Notes: generated by a model not told the origin, from the letters alone. Positions 7,877-17,046 are shown, counted from the first letter of the stretch. The stretch is 64,000 bases of DNA from Cellulomonas gelida (GCF_006538725.1 NZ_BJLQ01000005.1:93129-157128), one strand, 5' to 3'. Made by a program: numbers and translations.

Positions 7877-9674
7877 GGGCAAGCGAGTCGTCGTCACCAC
7901 ACCGTGGTACCCGGTCGAGGGCCGGCCGTACGACGGCATCTTCGTCCAGGAGTCGGTGGCCGCGCTCGGCCACCCGGCCGAGCTCACGACCATCGTGCAC
8001 GTGCGCAACGTGCCACCGGACGCGGAGCCGGGAGTCACGCGCACGACGACGCCGCTCGGCGAGCTCGTGCGTATCGACATGCCGGTCGACTCGATGAGCC
8101 CGCGCGTCGACACCGCCCGGGCGCAGCGGGAGGCGCTGCGCCGCGCGGACCTGCCCGAGCTGCGGGACGCGGACGTCGTCCACGCGCACGTGGGCATGCC
8201 GACGGGCTGGGCGGTCAGCGGGCTGCTGCGCCCCGACCAGCAGCTCGTCGTGACCGAGCACGCGACCTACCTGCGCACCGTGCTGCGCCTGCCCGAGGGC
8301 GCCCGGCTGTACGCCGAGCTGCTGCGCCGTGCGCAGTGGTACCTCGCGGTGTCCGAGCTCGAGGCGCGCCGCGTGCGCGGTCAGTTCCCCGACCTCGCCC
8401 AGCGCGTGCGCGTGATCGCGAACCCGGTCGACGACGAGCGCTTCACGCTGCGCGAGCGCACGCCGACGAGCCTGGACCACTGGGTGTTCGTCGGGAACTT
8501 CATCGAGCGCAAGGGCGTGCTGACCCTGGTGCGGGCGTTCGCGCTGTGGGCGCAGGAGCGACCGGAGACGGCGCACCTGACGCTCGTCGGCGGCGGCCCG
8601 GACCGCGACGAGCTCGTCGCGCTGGTCGCCGAGCTCGGGCTCGGGGACAAGGTCACGTTCCACGGGCAGGCCAGCCCCGACGACCTGCCGGGCATCTTCG
8701 CCCGGGCCGACGTGCTCGTGCACCTGTCCGCGTTCGAGACGTTCGGCCTGACCGTGGTCGAGGCGGCCATGTCCGGGCTGCCGGTCGTGGTGACGACGAG
8801 CAGCGGGCCGCAGGAGACGCTCTCGGACGCAGCAGCCTCCGGCATGGCCGAGTACGTCGGCCTGCCGGCCACCGCGCAGAGCACGGTCACCGCGGTGCAC
8901 CGCCTCGAGGACGCGCTCGCGACGGCCGACGCCGCGACCGTGCGCGAGGTGCTCGTCGAGCGCTACGGCGCGCGCCGCTACGGCGAGCGCCTGCGCCGCG
9001 CGCTCGCGGGCCGTCCCCCGGTGCCCGCGCCCCCGCCAGAGGCGCCGCTCGTGCTGTGCCTCGCGACCACGCAGCTCGCGGCGCGGCGCCTCGTGCGCGT
9101 GCAGTCCGAGGCCCTGCGCGCGGGGGCGCGCGTCGCGCTCGTCACCGCCGCCGAGGGCAACGGTCCGCAGACCGAGCCGAACGTCGACGTGCTCGACCTC
9201 GGCCCGCACGTCCACCGAGGCCCGGCCCACCTGGTCCCGCACGTGCTCGTGGACGTCGTCCCGTCGACCCTCGTGCGCGGCGTGCGGCGCGGCTGCACGC
9301 TCGTCGCCGGCACCTCCACACCGCTGAAGGCCCCGGCCCAGCGCGGCGTGAACCTCACGAGCAAGGTCCTGTCGAAGCACTACCAGCTCGCGCGCCGCGT
9401 CGAGACCGTGCTCGACCGCCGCGTGTACTCGCACATCGGCCCGGCGCGGATCGCGCACTACGTCTTCGACGAGCACGCCGCATGGCTCGACGCGCACGCG
9501 CCCGACGTCGTGGTCATGGGCGACGAGGCGTCGCTCCCCCTGGCCTGGCGGCTCGCGCAGCGCTTCCCCGACGCCGAGATCGTCGGGGCCGTCTCCGACG
9601 CCGTGGTCCGCGACCTCGTCGCGACCGCCCACGAGCGTCGCGCCGCGCCCGCGCCCGCGGCTCTGCGGGACTGA
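7869..9674 (+). CDS. GT4-type glycosyltransferase with C-terminal extension
   Basis: 601 aa, paralogue of the protein at 3308-5050 with the same two-part build. Residues 1-~385: VVVTTPWYPVEGRPYDGIFV, HAHVGMPTGWAV, VFVGNFIERKGVLTLVRAF and HLSAFETFGLTVVEAAMSG mark a GT4 enzyme. Residues ~390-601 are an extra Rossmann-like region starting LVLCLATTQLAARRLVRV. I start it at GTG 7869: GGGAGGT lies about 8 nt upstream and the strand beginning VVVTT follows immediately. It overlaps the preceding gene by 8 nt. A short gap of 19 nt separates its stop from the convergent gene at 9694. Confidence 0.85.
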   Translation: MLEGKRVVVTTPWYPVEGRPYDGIFVQESVAALGHPAELTTIVHVRNVPPDAEPGVTRTTTPLGELVRIDMPVDSMSPRVDTARAQREALRRADLPELRDADVVHAHVGMPTGWAVSGLLRPDQQLVVTEHATYLRTVLRLPEGARLYAELLRRAQWYLAVSELEARRVRGQFPDLAQRVRVIANPVDDERFTLRERTPTSLDHWVFVGNFIERKGVLTLVRAFALWAQERPETAHLTLVGGGPDRDELVALVAELGLGDKVTFHGQASPDDLPGIFARADVLVHLSAFETFGLTVVEAAMSGLPVVVTTSSGPQETLSDAAASGMAEYVGLPATAQSTVTAVHRLEDALATADAATVREVLVERYGARRYGERLRRALAGRPPVPAPPPEAPLVLCLATTQLAARRLVRVQSEALRAGARVALVTAAEGNGPQTEPNVDVLDLGPHVHRGPAHLVPHVLVDVVPSTLVRGVRRGCTLVAGTSTPLKAPAQRGVNLTSKVLSKHYQLARRVETVLDRRVYSHIGPARIAHYVFDEHAAWLDAHAPDVVVMGDEASLPLAWRLAQRFPDAEIVGAVSDAVVRDLVATAHERRAAPAPAALRD

Positions 9675-9693
9675 CGCCGCAGCGTCCCGCCGG

Positions 9694-10929
9694 TCAGTCG
9701 CCTGACGGCTCGTCGAGACGCAGCGCCTCCCGCAGCACGGAGGCGCTGCGTCGGCCGTCGTGCAGCTCACGCACGAACGCGGGCCCCTGGGCCGCGAGCG
9801 CGCGCGCGGCGTCCCGGTCGGCCAGGACGGCACGCAGGGTGGACTCGAGCTGGTCCGCCGTGGCCTCCCGCACGGGCAGCTCCGGCCCGAGCGCCGCGAC
9901 CGCGGAGCGGACCTGGGCGTCGACCTGGCTCACGACGAGCCGTCCCGCGGCCATGGCTTCGCACGCCGCGACGCCGTAGATGCCGAGCCGGAACTGGTCG
10001 AGCACGACGTCCGCACCGCGGTACAGGCCGCGGACCTCGTCGGCGGGCACCCCCGCGACCGCGCGGTAGGTGACGAGCTCGTCGGCCTCGAGCGCACGCA
10101 CCGCGCGCTCGACGAGGTCCGTGCCCTTGAGCGCGCGGTTGCTCGGCGCGTGCACGACGAGCGGTGCGGTGCGGGCGAGCAGGGGCGCGTCGCTCGCCCA
10201 CGCGTCGGCGTCGACGGCCACGGGGCACCACAGCGCCCCGGGCCAGCCGGGCAGCAGGTCGGGCGTCGAGACGAGCACGGGGCCGTCGAACGCGGCAGCG
10301 CGGCGACGGTTGCGCAGCGCGACCGCCTCGAGCGCACGCGTGCGGGCGTCGGGTGGTGCGAACGGCGAGTCGGGGTGCGTGGCGGCGTGCGCGCTCGGCA
10401 CCCGGATGTCGGTGCCGTGCCACAGCAACGCGACGCGCACGCCGTGCGCCTGCAACGCTCGGGCCTCGGCCACCGGGTCGTAGCCGTGCAGCCGGCCGAA
10501 CAACGGGCGGCCCGCCTCGATGACGACGGCCTCCACCGTCGCCACGACGTGCGCGAAGACCCGGCGCTGGTACGCACGCGACGCACGGTGCACCTGCGTC
10601 AGGGGTGCGCTGTGGTCGGCGCCGAAGCCGAACCGCGGGTCGGCGGAGAACGCCCAGCTCACCGCCGGCACGCCGGACCGGTCGAGCGCGGACGCCCACG
10701 CGAGGCCCTGACCGGCGAAGTTCGCGGGACCGATGAGCACACGGGCGGTGCGTCCCGAGCGCGGCGAGACGAGCGTCGGGACGTCGGCCGGATCGGCCGT
10801 CCAGGGCGTGCGCGCCCACTTCGCCGCGTCCAGCGCACGGTCGAGCGCGGGCGGCAGCCGGTGCCGTCGCGCGGCGAGCGTCCCCGCCGCGCCTGCGGCC
10901 AGCCCGCGCGCTCGTCGTGCCACGCCCAC
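9694..10929 (-). CDS. GT-B fold glycosyltransferase (GT1/GT4-like)
   Basis: 411 aa. RVLIGPANFAGQGLAWASAL is a GT-B N-terminal strand; RVALLWHGTDIRVPSAHA and LLPGWPGALWCPVAVD belong to the acceptor/hinge region; YRGADVVLDQFRLGIYGVAA followed by EAMAAGRLVVSQV is the donor-site segment (GT4 E-x7-E-like). GTG at 10929 is supported by GGAGGA close upstream. The gene is transcribed alone, convergent with 7869-9674 and divergent from 11111-12421. Substrate unknown. Confidence 0.78.
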   Translation of the reverse strand: MGVARRARGLAAGAAGTLAARRHRLPPALDRALDAAKWARTPWTADPADVPTLVSPRSGRTARVLIGPANFAGQGLAWASALDRSGVPAVSWAFSADPRFGFGADHSAPLTQVHRASRAYQRRVFAHVVATVEAVVIEAGRPLFGRLHGYDPVAEARALQAHGVRVALLWHGTDIRVPSAHAATHPDSPFAPPDARTRALEAVALRNRRRAAAFDGPVLVSTPDLLPGWPGALWCPVAVDADAWASDAPLLARTAPLVVHAPSNRALKGTDLVERAVRALEADELVTYRAVAGVPADEVRGLYRGADVVLDQFRLGIYGVAACEAMAAGRLVVSQVDAQVRSAVAALGPELPVREATADQLESTLRAVLADRDAARALAAQGPAFVRELHDGRRSASVLREALRLDEPSGD

Positions 10930-11110
10930 GGCGTCCTCCGCTCCTCAGCCCGCCCGGTCGCTGGCTCGTCGTCGCGCCCGTCGGTCGCGGGCCCGGCGAC
11001 CATCCTCCCCGATCCTCGGGCACGGGACGGCGCCGTCGAACGACCCGTCCCGCCGCACCTCAGGTCGCGTAACCTCGTGGGCGGCCCGACCGCGCGCACC
11101 ACGAGGGATG

Positions 11111-12421
11111 ATGACCAGACCGCCGCACCTGCTCTACCTCGCGTGGGGCTTCCCGCCCTCGCGGGCCGGGGGCGTGTACCGCGCGCTCGCGACCGTCAAC
11201 GCCTTCGCCGCTGCGGGCTGGGACGTCACGGTCGTCACCGCGTCGCGCGAGACGTTCGAGCGCTACACGGGCGCCGACGCGTCGCTCGAGGAGCGGGTCG
11301 ACCCGCGTGTCGTCGTGCGGCGCATCCCGTTCGCCTGGCCCGCGCAGGACACCGACGTGCGCCGGTACGGCGCGCTGCGCGTCGCGCTCCCCCCGGTCTG
11401 GGCCCGCCTGCGACGCCTCGCCGACGAGCGGCCGTTCCCCGAGCCGTCCTACGGCCCGTGGCGCCGCCCGCTCGCGGCGGCCGCGCGCGCCGTGCACGAC
11501 GACACGCCCGTGGACCTCACGCTCGCGACGGCCAACCCGCACGTGACCTTCGCGGCCGCGCACGACCTGTGGCGCGCCACGGGCGTGCCGTACGTCATGG
11601 ACTACCGCGACGCCTGGACGCTCGACGTGTTCTCGGGCCGCACGACGACGCGCCCTCGCTCACGGGTCGCGCGCTGGCAGGCCACGCTCCTGGCCGACGC
11701 GCGCGAGGTCTGGTTCGTCAACCGCCCGCTGCGCGACTGGCACGCGGAGCGCTTCCCCGCCGTCGCCGAGCGCATGGTCGTCGTCGAGAACGGCTGGGAC
11801 CCGGCGCTGCTCCCGCCGGTGCCGCCCGCCACGCCGCACGCGGGCGCGCTGCGGTTCGCCTACCTCGGGACGGTCACCCCCAAGGTGCCGCTCGCCGAGC
11901 TGCTCGAGGGCTGGCGCACGGCGATGTCCGACGGGCGACTCCCGGCCGGCTCGACGCTCACGCTCGGTGGTCACCTCGGCTACTTCGCGGTGCCGCAGGG
12001 ACCGCTCGCCGAGATCCTCGCCGACGCCGCGAGCTACGGGGTCCGGTACGCCGGGCCGGTCGCCAAGGCGCAGGTCGCGGACTTCTACGCCGACGCCGAC
12101 GTGCTCGTCCTCGCGCTCGGCACCGGCCGGTACGTGACGAGCGGGAAGGTCTACGAGTACGTCGCGACCAAGCGCCCGATCGTCGCGGTGCACGACCCGG
12201 CGAACGCGACGACCGACGTGCTCGCCGAGCACCCGCTCGTCGCCCGGGTCCGCGAGGTCACGCCCGACGAGGTCGCGCGAGCCCTCGCGGAGAGCGCCAC
12301 GCTCGCGGCGCGGCAGGACGAGACCACGCACGCCGCGCTCGACGAGCTCGCCGACCGGCTGCGCCGCGACCGCCAGCTCGCGCCGCGCGTCGCCGCGCTG
12401 CGCCCCCGGGAGGACTCATGA
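11111..12421 (+). CDS. GT4-like glycosyltransferase
   Basis: 436 aa, paralogue of 6548-7876: LAWGFPPSRAGGVYRALA, VVTASRETFERY, VPYVMDYRDAWTLDVF, LRFAYLGTVTPKVPLAELL and KVYEYVATKRPIVAVHDP align segment by segment. GAGG at 11103-11106 fits the second of two adjacent ATG codons (11108 and 11111) slightly better, so I used 11111. TAACCT at 11070-11075 could be its -10 box. Its TGA overlaps the ATG of the next small gene (ATGA), so the two are coupled. Probably adds a sugar to the surface glycan. Confidence 0.82.
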   Translation: MTRPPHLLYLAWGFPPSRAGGVYRALATVNAFAAAGWDVTVVTASRETFERYTGADASLEERVDPRVVVRRIPFAWPAQDTDVRRYGALRVALPPVWARLRRLADERPFPEPSYGPWRRPLAAAARAVHDDTPVDLTLATANPHVTFAAAHDLWRATGVPYVMDYRDAWTLDVFSGRTTTRPRSRVARWQATLLADAREVWFVNRPLRDWHAERFPAVAERMVVVENGWDPALLPPVPPATPHAGALRFAYLGTVTPKVPLAELLEGWRTAMSDGRLPAGSTLTLGGHLGYFAVPQGPLAEILADAASYGVRYAGPVAKAQVADFYADADVLVLALGTGRYVTSGKVYEYVATKRPIVAVHDPANATTDVLAEHPLVARVREVTPDEVARALAESATLAARQDETTHAALDELADRLRRDRQLAPRVAALRPREDS

Positions 12422-12777
12422 GCAGCACGACGGTCCTCGTCGTCGCGGCGCGCCACGCGTCCGACGACGCGATCGAGGCGCACGCGGCCGCCCTGCGCGC
12501 TGCCGGTGCCGACGTGACGATCGTCGACCTGCGGCCGGCCGGGCTCGCCGCGCGCGGCGAGCGGTCCGCCCTGCGAGCGGTGCGGGAGACGACCGACTCG
12601 TGGGCCGCCGCGCGCCGGGTGACGCGCGCGCACCGACGCATGCTCGCCCAGGCCGAGCTCGTCGTCGCGGCCGACCGGGCCGCGGTCCCCGCGGTCTGGC
12701 GCGCGCGGCGCTGGAACCCGCGCGCCGACCTCGTCAACGGCGTGCCGGGCGCGTTGCAGCTCCTCGCTGCGCGCTGA
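12418..12777 (+). CDS. Small Rossmann-like protein of unknown function
   Basis: 119 aa, ATG at 12418 in a 4-nt ATGA overlap with the glycosyltransferase, with GGGAGG upstream. The N-terminus TTVLVVAARHASDDAIEAHA followed by AGADVTIVDLRP is a beta-alpha-beta unit as found at the start of GT-B enzymes or flavodoxin-like folds. AQAELVVAADRAAVPAVWRA is a second strand-helix unit. There is no donor domain, so it is either a half-enzyme or an accessory subunit of the upstream glycosyltransferase. I do not recognise a family. Confidence 0.7.
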   Translation: MSSTTVLVVAARHASDDAIEAHAAALRAAGADVTIVDLRPAGLAARGERSALRAVRETTDSWAAARRVTRAHRRMLAQAELVVAADRAAVPAVWRARRWNPRADLVNGVPGALQLLAAR

Positions 12778-12816
12778 GGCACCTCGCGCCGGGCACGCCC
12801 GCGCCAGGCGAGGGGG

Positions 12817-13932
12817 TCAGGCCCCGGCGTCCGCGCTCGCGGCGGGCTGCGGGACCAGGCGTGCGACCGCGTCCGCGAACGACGCGAGGTCCTCGCCCGC
12901 GACGTAGGAGTCGGCCGCGGCGAGCGCCGCAGTCCTCAGGCGCTCGAGCTCGGCGGGGTCAGCCGCCCACGCGCGCAACGCCTGTGCGGCCTGCCCCGTG
13001 TCGGCCACGACGACCCCGGCCCGCGTCTCGCGGACCACGGCCGCGCTGCGCGGCAGGTCGGTCGCGATGACCGCGAGCCCGCACGCGAGGTACTCGTAGA
13101 GCTTGGAGGGGATCGCGTCGCGGAACGCGGGCGTCGCGTCCAGCATGAGGAAGCCGACCCAGGCACCGCTCGCGAACGTCCACGCCTCACGCGGCGGCTG
13201 CCGCCCGTGCCAGCGCACCACGCCGGACAGCTCGGGCGACGCGAGCCGCTCGAGGAACTCCTCACGATCGGCCGGCGCGATGGGACCGACGAGGTCGAGC
13301 TCCCAGCCGCCCGCCGCCTCGATCGCGTCGAGCATCGCGAACAGGCCGCGGCTGCGCCGCAGGTCACCGATGTACACCGCGCGCGGCGTCGCGCCCGGCG
13401 GGGTCGGCGCGGGCAGCATCGACGTGTCCGCGAGGTTGCGCACGACGAGCCGGTGCGCGGCGTCGGGCATCAAGTGGTCGTCAGCCACGACGAGCAGGTC
13501 GGCGCGCCGCGCGGCACGTGAGCCGAGCCGCGCGGAGATCGCCGCGCCCCCGCCCCGCAGCCCGGACGCCCACGCCCGGTCCTTGAGCAGCAGCTCGTAG
13601 TCCTCGTGGACGTCCGTCACGAGCGCCGTGCGCCGTCCGACGACCCGGCGCAGTCGTTGCGCGACCCGCGCACCCGCCGCCGAGTCGGGGTCGAGCGCGA
13701 CGACCACGTCACCGCTCGTGCGCAGAGGCAGCGTGAGCGCGTACCAGGCACGGCGCAGCGCGCCCCGGCGGGGCCACGTGCGCGTCGTCGCGCCGGGCGG
13801 GCCCGAGCTCGCAGCGCCGAGGCCCAGGACCTCCACCCGCAGACCGGCGCGCTGCAGCGCAGCGGCCTCGCGGTGCAGGCGCGCGTCGGCGACATCGTGA
13901 CCGGAGGTCACGATGCTCACCTGCGGCCTCAC
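12817..13932 (-). CDS. GT4-like glycosyltransferase
   Basis: 371 aa. RPQVSIVTSGHDVADARLHR and VEVLGLGAA form the N-terminal GT-B half (same HDVADARLHR/HDPRDSRIF-type opening as the gene at 38857). ALVTDVHEDYELLLKDRAWA and PRAVYIGDLRRSRGLFAML are the hinge and donor strands, and KLYEYLACGLAVIATDLPRS is the GT4 nucleotide-sugar motif. GTG at 13932 is preceded by GGAGA at a good distance; earlier in-frame starts lie inside the ABC ATPase gene and encode unlikely sequence. Last gene of the minus-strand operon 17032-12817 (GT2, permease, ATPase, GT4). Confidence 0.85.
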   Translation of the reverse strand: MRPQVSIVTSGHDVADARLHREAAALQRAGLRVEVLGLGAASSGPPGATTRTWPRRGALRRAWYALTLPLRTSGDVVVALDPDSAAGARVAQRLRRVVGRRTALVTDVHEDYELLLKDRAWASGLRGGGAAISARLGSRAARRADLLVVADDHLMPDAAHRLVVRNLADTSMLPAPTPPGATPRAVYIGDLRRSRGLFAMLDAIEAAGGWELDLVGPIAPADREEFLERLASPELSGVVRWHGRQPPREAWTFASGAWVGFLMLDATPAFRDAIPSKLYEYLACGLAVIATDLPRSAAVVRETRAGVVVADTGQAAQALRAWAADPAELERLRTAALAAADSYVAGEDLASFADAVARLVPQPAASADAGA

Positions 13933-13946
13933 CGCGCGGTCTCCAT

Positions 13947-15026
13947 TCAGAGGTCTTCGAGGGTGAAGGCGTTCTCGCCGACCTCGAGGAAGCGCGTGTA
14001 GGCGTCGCCGCAGGCCTGCGGCGTGCCGCGCATCATGAGTCGGCCTTCGTGGATCCAGATCGCCTCGTTGCACAGCTCGCGGATCGACGCGAGCGAGTGG
14101 CTGACGAGGAACATGGCGCGCGCCGAGGACATGAGCTCGTCCATCTTCGCGGCGGCCTTGTTCTTGAACCGGGCGTCACCGGCGGACAGCGCCTCGTCGA
14201 TGAGCAGGATGTCCGGCTCCATGTGCACCGAGACCGCGAACGCGAGGCGCTGGGCCATGCCCGCGGAGTAGGTGCGCAGCGGCAGGTCCATGAAGTCGCC
14301 GAGCTCGGCGAACTCCGCGATCTCCTCGGCTCGCTCCGCGACCTGCGCGCGCGTCAGGCCCTGCGCGAGTCCGCCGAGCATGACGTTCTCGCGACCCGAG
14401 AGCGCGCCGTTGAAGCCGACACCCAACGAGAGCAGGGAGCTGATCTCCCCGCGGACCTCGATGCGCCCGCTCGTCGGCGGCAGCACCCCGGCCAGCGCAC
14501 GCATGAGCGTCGACTTGCCGGCGCCGTTCGCGCCGATGATGCCGAGCGCCGTGCCCTCCATGACGTCGAACGACAGGTTCTGCAGCGCGTGCACCTCGCG
14601 CACCGCTCGCTCGCCGCGGCCCAGGCGCACGATCGCGCTCTTGATCGTCGGGATCTTCTCGAACGTCGTGCGGTACGTGATCGACAGGTCCTGGACGCTC
14701 ACCGCGGGCGGCGCGTCCGGGTCGACCGGGTACTTGCGCTCGATCCGCGGCTGAGCGACGGCGGGAGCCGGTGCAGGCTCGGGCGTCTCGGCGTCGGCCA
14801 CCGGCGCATCCGCAGGAGGCTCGTCGCCGGGCTGAGCGGCGGCCGGCTGAGCGGCGACCGCCTGGCCCTCGGCGTCAGTGCCCTGAGCGGGCTGGTCGTC
14901 CACGACCTTGGCGTCGATCGCCTCGGTGTCCGTGGGCACAGCATCCCCCTGGTCGGCGGCAGCGGGCTGCACCTCGGGGTGCGCGTTCTCGTCGGACCGG
15001 CGGGAACCGCCCTGGGTCAGGTCCAT
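13947..15026 (-). CDS. ABC polysaccharide exporter, ATP-binding subunit (Wzt/TagH type)
   Basis: 359 aa. Walker A GIIGANGAGKST near residue 165, LSLGVGFNGALSGRENVMLG, signature YSAGMAQRLAFAVS, Walker B DILLIDEALSAGD and switch His in FLVSHS. This RfbE/TagH subgroup energises export of lipid-linked O-antigen, teichoic acid or galactan. Unusual is a ~105-residue N-terminal extension rich in Ala, Pro, Asp and Glu before the first ABC strand (VQDLSITY), probably disordered. There is no C-terminal carbohydrate-binding Wzt domain. Start at ATG 15026 lies 1 nt after the permease stop; a GTG at 15050 is possible. Partner of the permease at 15028-15897. Confidence 0.9.
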   Translation of the reverse strand: MDLTQGGSRRSDENAHPEVQPAAADQGDAVPTDTEAIDAKVVDDQPAQGTDAEGQAVAAQPAAAQPGDEPPADAPVADAETPEPAPAPAVAQPRIERKYPVDPDAPPAVSVQDLSITYRTTFEKIPTIKSAIVRLGRGERAVREVHALQNLSFDVMEGTALGIIGANGAGKSTLMRALAGVLPPTSGRIEVRGEISSLLSLGVGFNGALSGRENVMLGGLAQGLTRAQVAERAEEIAEFAELGDFMDLPLRTYSAGMAQRLAFAVSVHMEPDILLIDEALSAGDARFKNKAAAKMDELMSSARAMFLVSHSLASIRELCNEAIWIHEGRLMMRGTPQACGDAYTRFLEVGENAFTLEDL

Positions 15027-15027
15027 G

Positions 15028-15897
15028 TCAGAGGCGGACAGCGAACTCACGCTCCCTCGACATGAAGAGCAGCGACCCGGCGACCGCGGCGACCACGGCC
15101 CAGATCGCACCGGCGAGCCACACCTTGGGCTCGGGGACCTCGTTGAGCAGGGCGAGCTGCGTCCACCCGCCGATCAGCGAGAACAGCGGGTTGCCGATGA
15201 GCATGAGGTGCGCGAATCGCTGTCCGTGGCCGCCCAGGTCGTCGATGGTCCACAGCACGGGCGACAGGTACAGCCAGATGCGCGTGAAGAACGGCAGGAA
15301 GCTCGACGTGTCCCGGAAGTAGACCTGCAAGGTGGCCATGATCGCCGCCAGGCCGAAGCTGAACACGGTGATCATCAGCAGGAACACGACCGAGAGGAGC
15401 ATCTGCAACCCCCACGGCTCGTCCGTGAACGCCTTGATCACCAGGAAGACGGGGACCGTCGGCAGGAACCGGAAGAACGCCGTGCGCACGGCAGCCAGGG
15501 GCATGAGCAGGCGCGGGAACGCCATGTTCATAATGAGTCGCCCGCCGCCGGTCACAGAGGTCGCGCCCTGCTGGAGGCCACCGGCCACGAGCTGGAACAC
15601 GAACAAGCCACAGACGATGTGCGCGAGGCGGTCCACGCCGCCGCCGTTCGAGCTCAGGATCGCGACGAGCAGGTAGTAGACGAGCGCCATGAGCAGCGGG
15701 TTCAGCACAAGCCAGAGCTGGCCGAAGACGGTCTGCGTGTGCGCGGCACGGATGCCCGACCGCGAGAACTCCGCGGCGAACGGGAGCCGGTGGCGCAGGT
15801 CGCTGAAGTACGGACCGAACTTGGGCAGGCCGGCGCGGTGGGGCTCGTAGACGCGAAGCTCTCCCCTACGCGGGCGCACGGCTTCCTGGGTGGGCAT
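15028..15897 (-). CDS. ABC-2 type polysaccharide exporter permease
   Basis: 289 aa with about six membrane helices (for example LWLVLNPLLMALVYYLLVAI and LSVVFLLMITVFSFGLAAIM), matching the Wzm/TagG ABC-2 permease layout. The cytoplasmic start includes a short amphipathic stretch before AHTQTVFGQLWLVLNP, the usual family entry motif. ATG 15897 is 7 nt after the stop of the GT2 gene, whose last codons contain GGAGGA as its ribosome-binding site. It forms the membrane channel for the ATPase encoded directly downstream. A second, diverged permease/ATPase pair is at 37144-38860. Confidence 0.88.
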   Translation of the reverse strand: MPTQEAVRPRRGELRVYEPHRAGLPKFGPYFSDLRHRLPFAAEFSRSGIRAAHTQTVFGQLWLVLNPLLMALVYYLLVAILSSNGGGVDRLAHIVCGLFVFQLVAGGLQQGATSVTGGGRLIMNMAFPRLLMPLAAVRTAFFRFLPTVPVFLVIKAFTDEPWGLQMLLSVVFLLMITVFSFGLAAIMATLQVYFRDTSSFLPFFTRIWLYLSPVLWTIDDLGGHGQRFAHLMLIGNPLFSLIGGWTQLALLNEVPEPKVWLAGAIWAVVAAVAGSLLFMSREREFAVRL

Positions 15898-15904
15898 GGC
15901 TGGC

Positions 15905-17032
15905 TCAGTCCTCCGCCGGGTGACGGTCGATTCCCTCGCCCGCGGCGGATCGGGGCTGTCGGGACGCATTGGCCGGATCAGGATAGAGGACGCGAGCCTG
16001 CGTGCCGCCAGCCTCCGCCCCCACGCCGCGCAGGAACCCCGAGCCCCAGGCGACATGCATCGTCGCGATCGCGGCGGGCAGGCGCAGGCGGGCCGCGGGA
16101 CTCATCCCCCGGCCCACGACGACCGACCCCGCGAGCACGCCGACGGCGTACGCAGCGGGAACGACGGCACCGGCGACGAGCCACGTCGGGCCGACGGTCG
16201 CGCCGACGAGCCCGAGGACGGCCCCGCCCGCGATGCCGACCACGGCCGCTGGGGGTGTGAGGTAGCGCACACCCGCGGTCTCCGGGTGGTGCCGCATGAC
16301 CTGCCGGCGCCACTGCCCGCTGCGGAAGAACTGCCGGGCGAGCGAGCGCACGTCGCCGCGCGGCCGGTAGGTCACCGCCAGGCGCGGGTCGAACCACACG
16401 ACGTCGCCGTTCTCCCGCAGCCGGTGGTTGAGCTCCCAGTCCTGCGCCCGCACGAAGTGCTCGTCGTACCCGCCGACGCGCTCGAGCGCGTCCCGGCGGA
16501 ACACCCCGAGGTAGACGGTCGGCGCCGGTCCGGCCTGACCGCCCGTGTGGAACGACGCGGCGCCGATGCCGAGTCGGCTGCTCATCGCGCGCGCGACGGC
16601 CTCCTCGAACGGCGTGGTGCCCACGGGGACCATGAGCCCACCGACGTTGGCGGCGCCCGTCTCGAGCAGCGCCTCGACCGCCACGCGCACGTAGTCGCGC
16701 TCGATCTCGCTGTGCCCGTCGACGCGGACCAGCACGTCGTGCCGCGCCGCGGCGACCGCGATGTTCAACCCGGCCGGCGTCAGACCCGTGGGGTTGTCCA
16801 GGACGCGCACCCGGGCGTCGCCGGCAGCGAGATCGTCGGCGATCTCGCGCGTCCGGTCGTGGCTGGGGCCCACCGCGACGACGATCTCGAGCTCGCCCGG
16901 GTAGTCCTGGTCGAGCACCTGCTCGATCGCGGCCGTGAGGTGCCGTTCCTCCTCGCGGACCGTGAGGAACACCGAGACCGGAGGCAGGCTGCTGGTGCCG
17001 TCGGGCTCCGACGGGCTGGTCGAGGGGGACAT
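15905..17032 (-). CDS. GT2 family glycosyltransferase with membrane helices
   Basis: 375 aa. The GT-A domain spans ~20-250: VSVFLTVREEERHLTAAIEQ, EIVVAVGPSHDRT, the metal-binding VRVDGHSEIE (DxD-like DGH), and GGYDEHFVRAQDWELNHRL with the ED/QDW catalytic segment. QFFRSGQWRRQVMRHH is a Q/RxxRW-like motif. The C-terminus has 2-3 hydrophobic helices (VVGIAGGAVLGLVGATVG), so the enzyme is probably membrane bound. It resembles succinoglycan/ExoA-type transferases. Start ATG 17032 lies 8 nt after a TAGCCT box, so translation may be nearly leaderless. First gene of the minus-strand export operon. Confidence 0.87.
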   Translation of the reverse strand: MSPSTSPSEPDGTSSLPPVSVFLTVREEERHLTAAIEQVLDQDYPGELEIVVAVGPSHDRTREIADDLAAGDARVRVLDNPTGLTPAGLNIAVAAARHDVLVRVDGHSEIERDYVRVAVEALLETGAANVGGLMVPVGTTPFEEAVARAMSSRLGIGAASFHTGGQAGPAPTVYLGVFRRDALERVGGYDEHFVRAQDWELNHRLRENGDVVWFDPRLAVTYRPRGDVRSLARQFFRSGQWRRQVMRHHPETAGVRYLTPPAAVVGIAGGAVLGLVGATVGPTWLVAGAVVPAAYAVGVLAGSVVVGRGMSPAARLRLPAAIATMHVAWGSGFLRGVGAEAGGTQARVLYPDPANASRQPRSAAGEGIDRHPAED

Positions 17033-17040
17033 CGCGGACC

Positions 17041-17046
17041 AGGCTA
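17041..17046 (-). promoter_or_regulatory. -10 box for the GT2/export operon
   Basis: TAGCCT on the minus strand (17046-17041) ends 8 nt before ATG 17032, so the transcript should start at or next to the start codon. No convincing Shine-Dalgarno is present between them. Confidence 0.55.

Noticed and set aside
12778..12816. CCTCGC...GCGAGG arms between convergent genes
   Set aside because: Only 6-bp arms with a long GC-rich loop; too weak to call a terminator.
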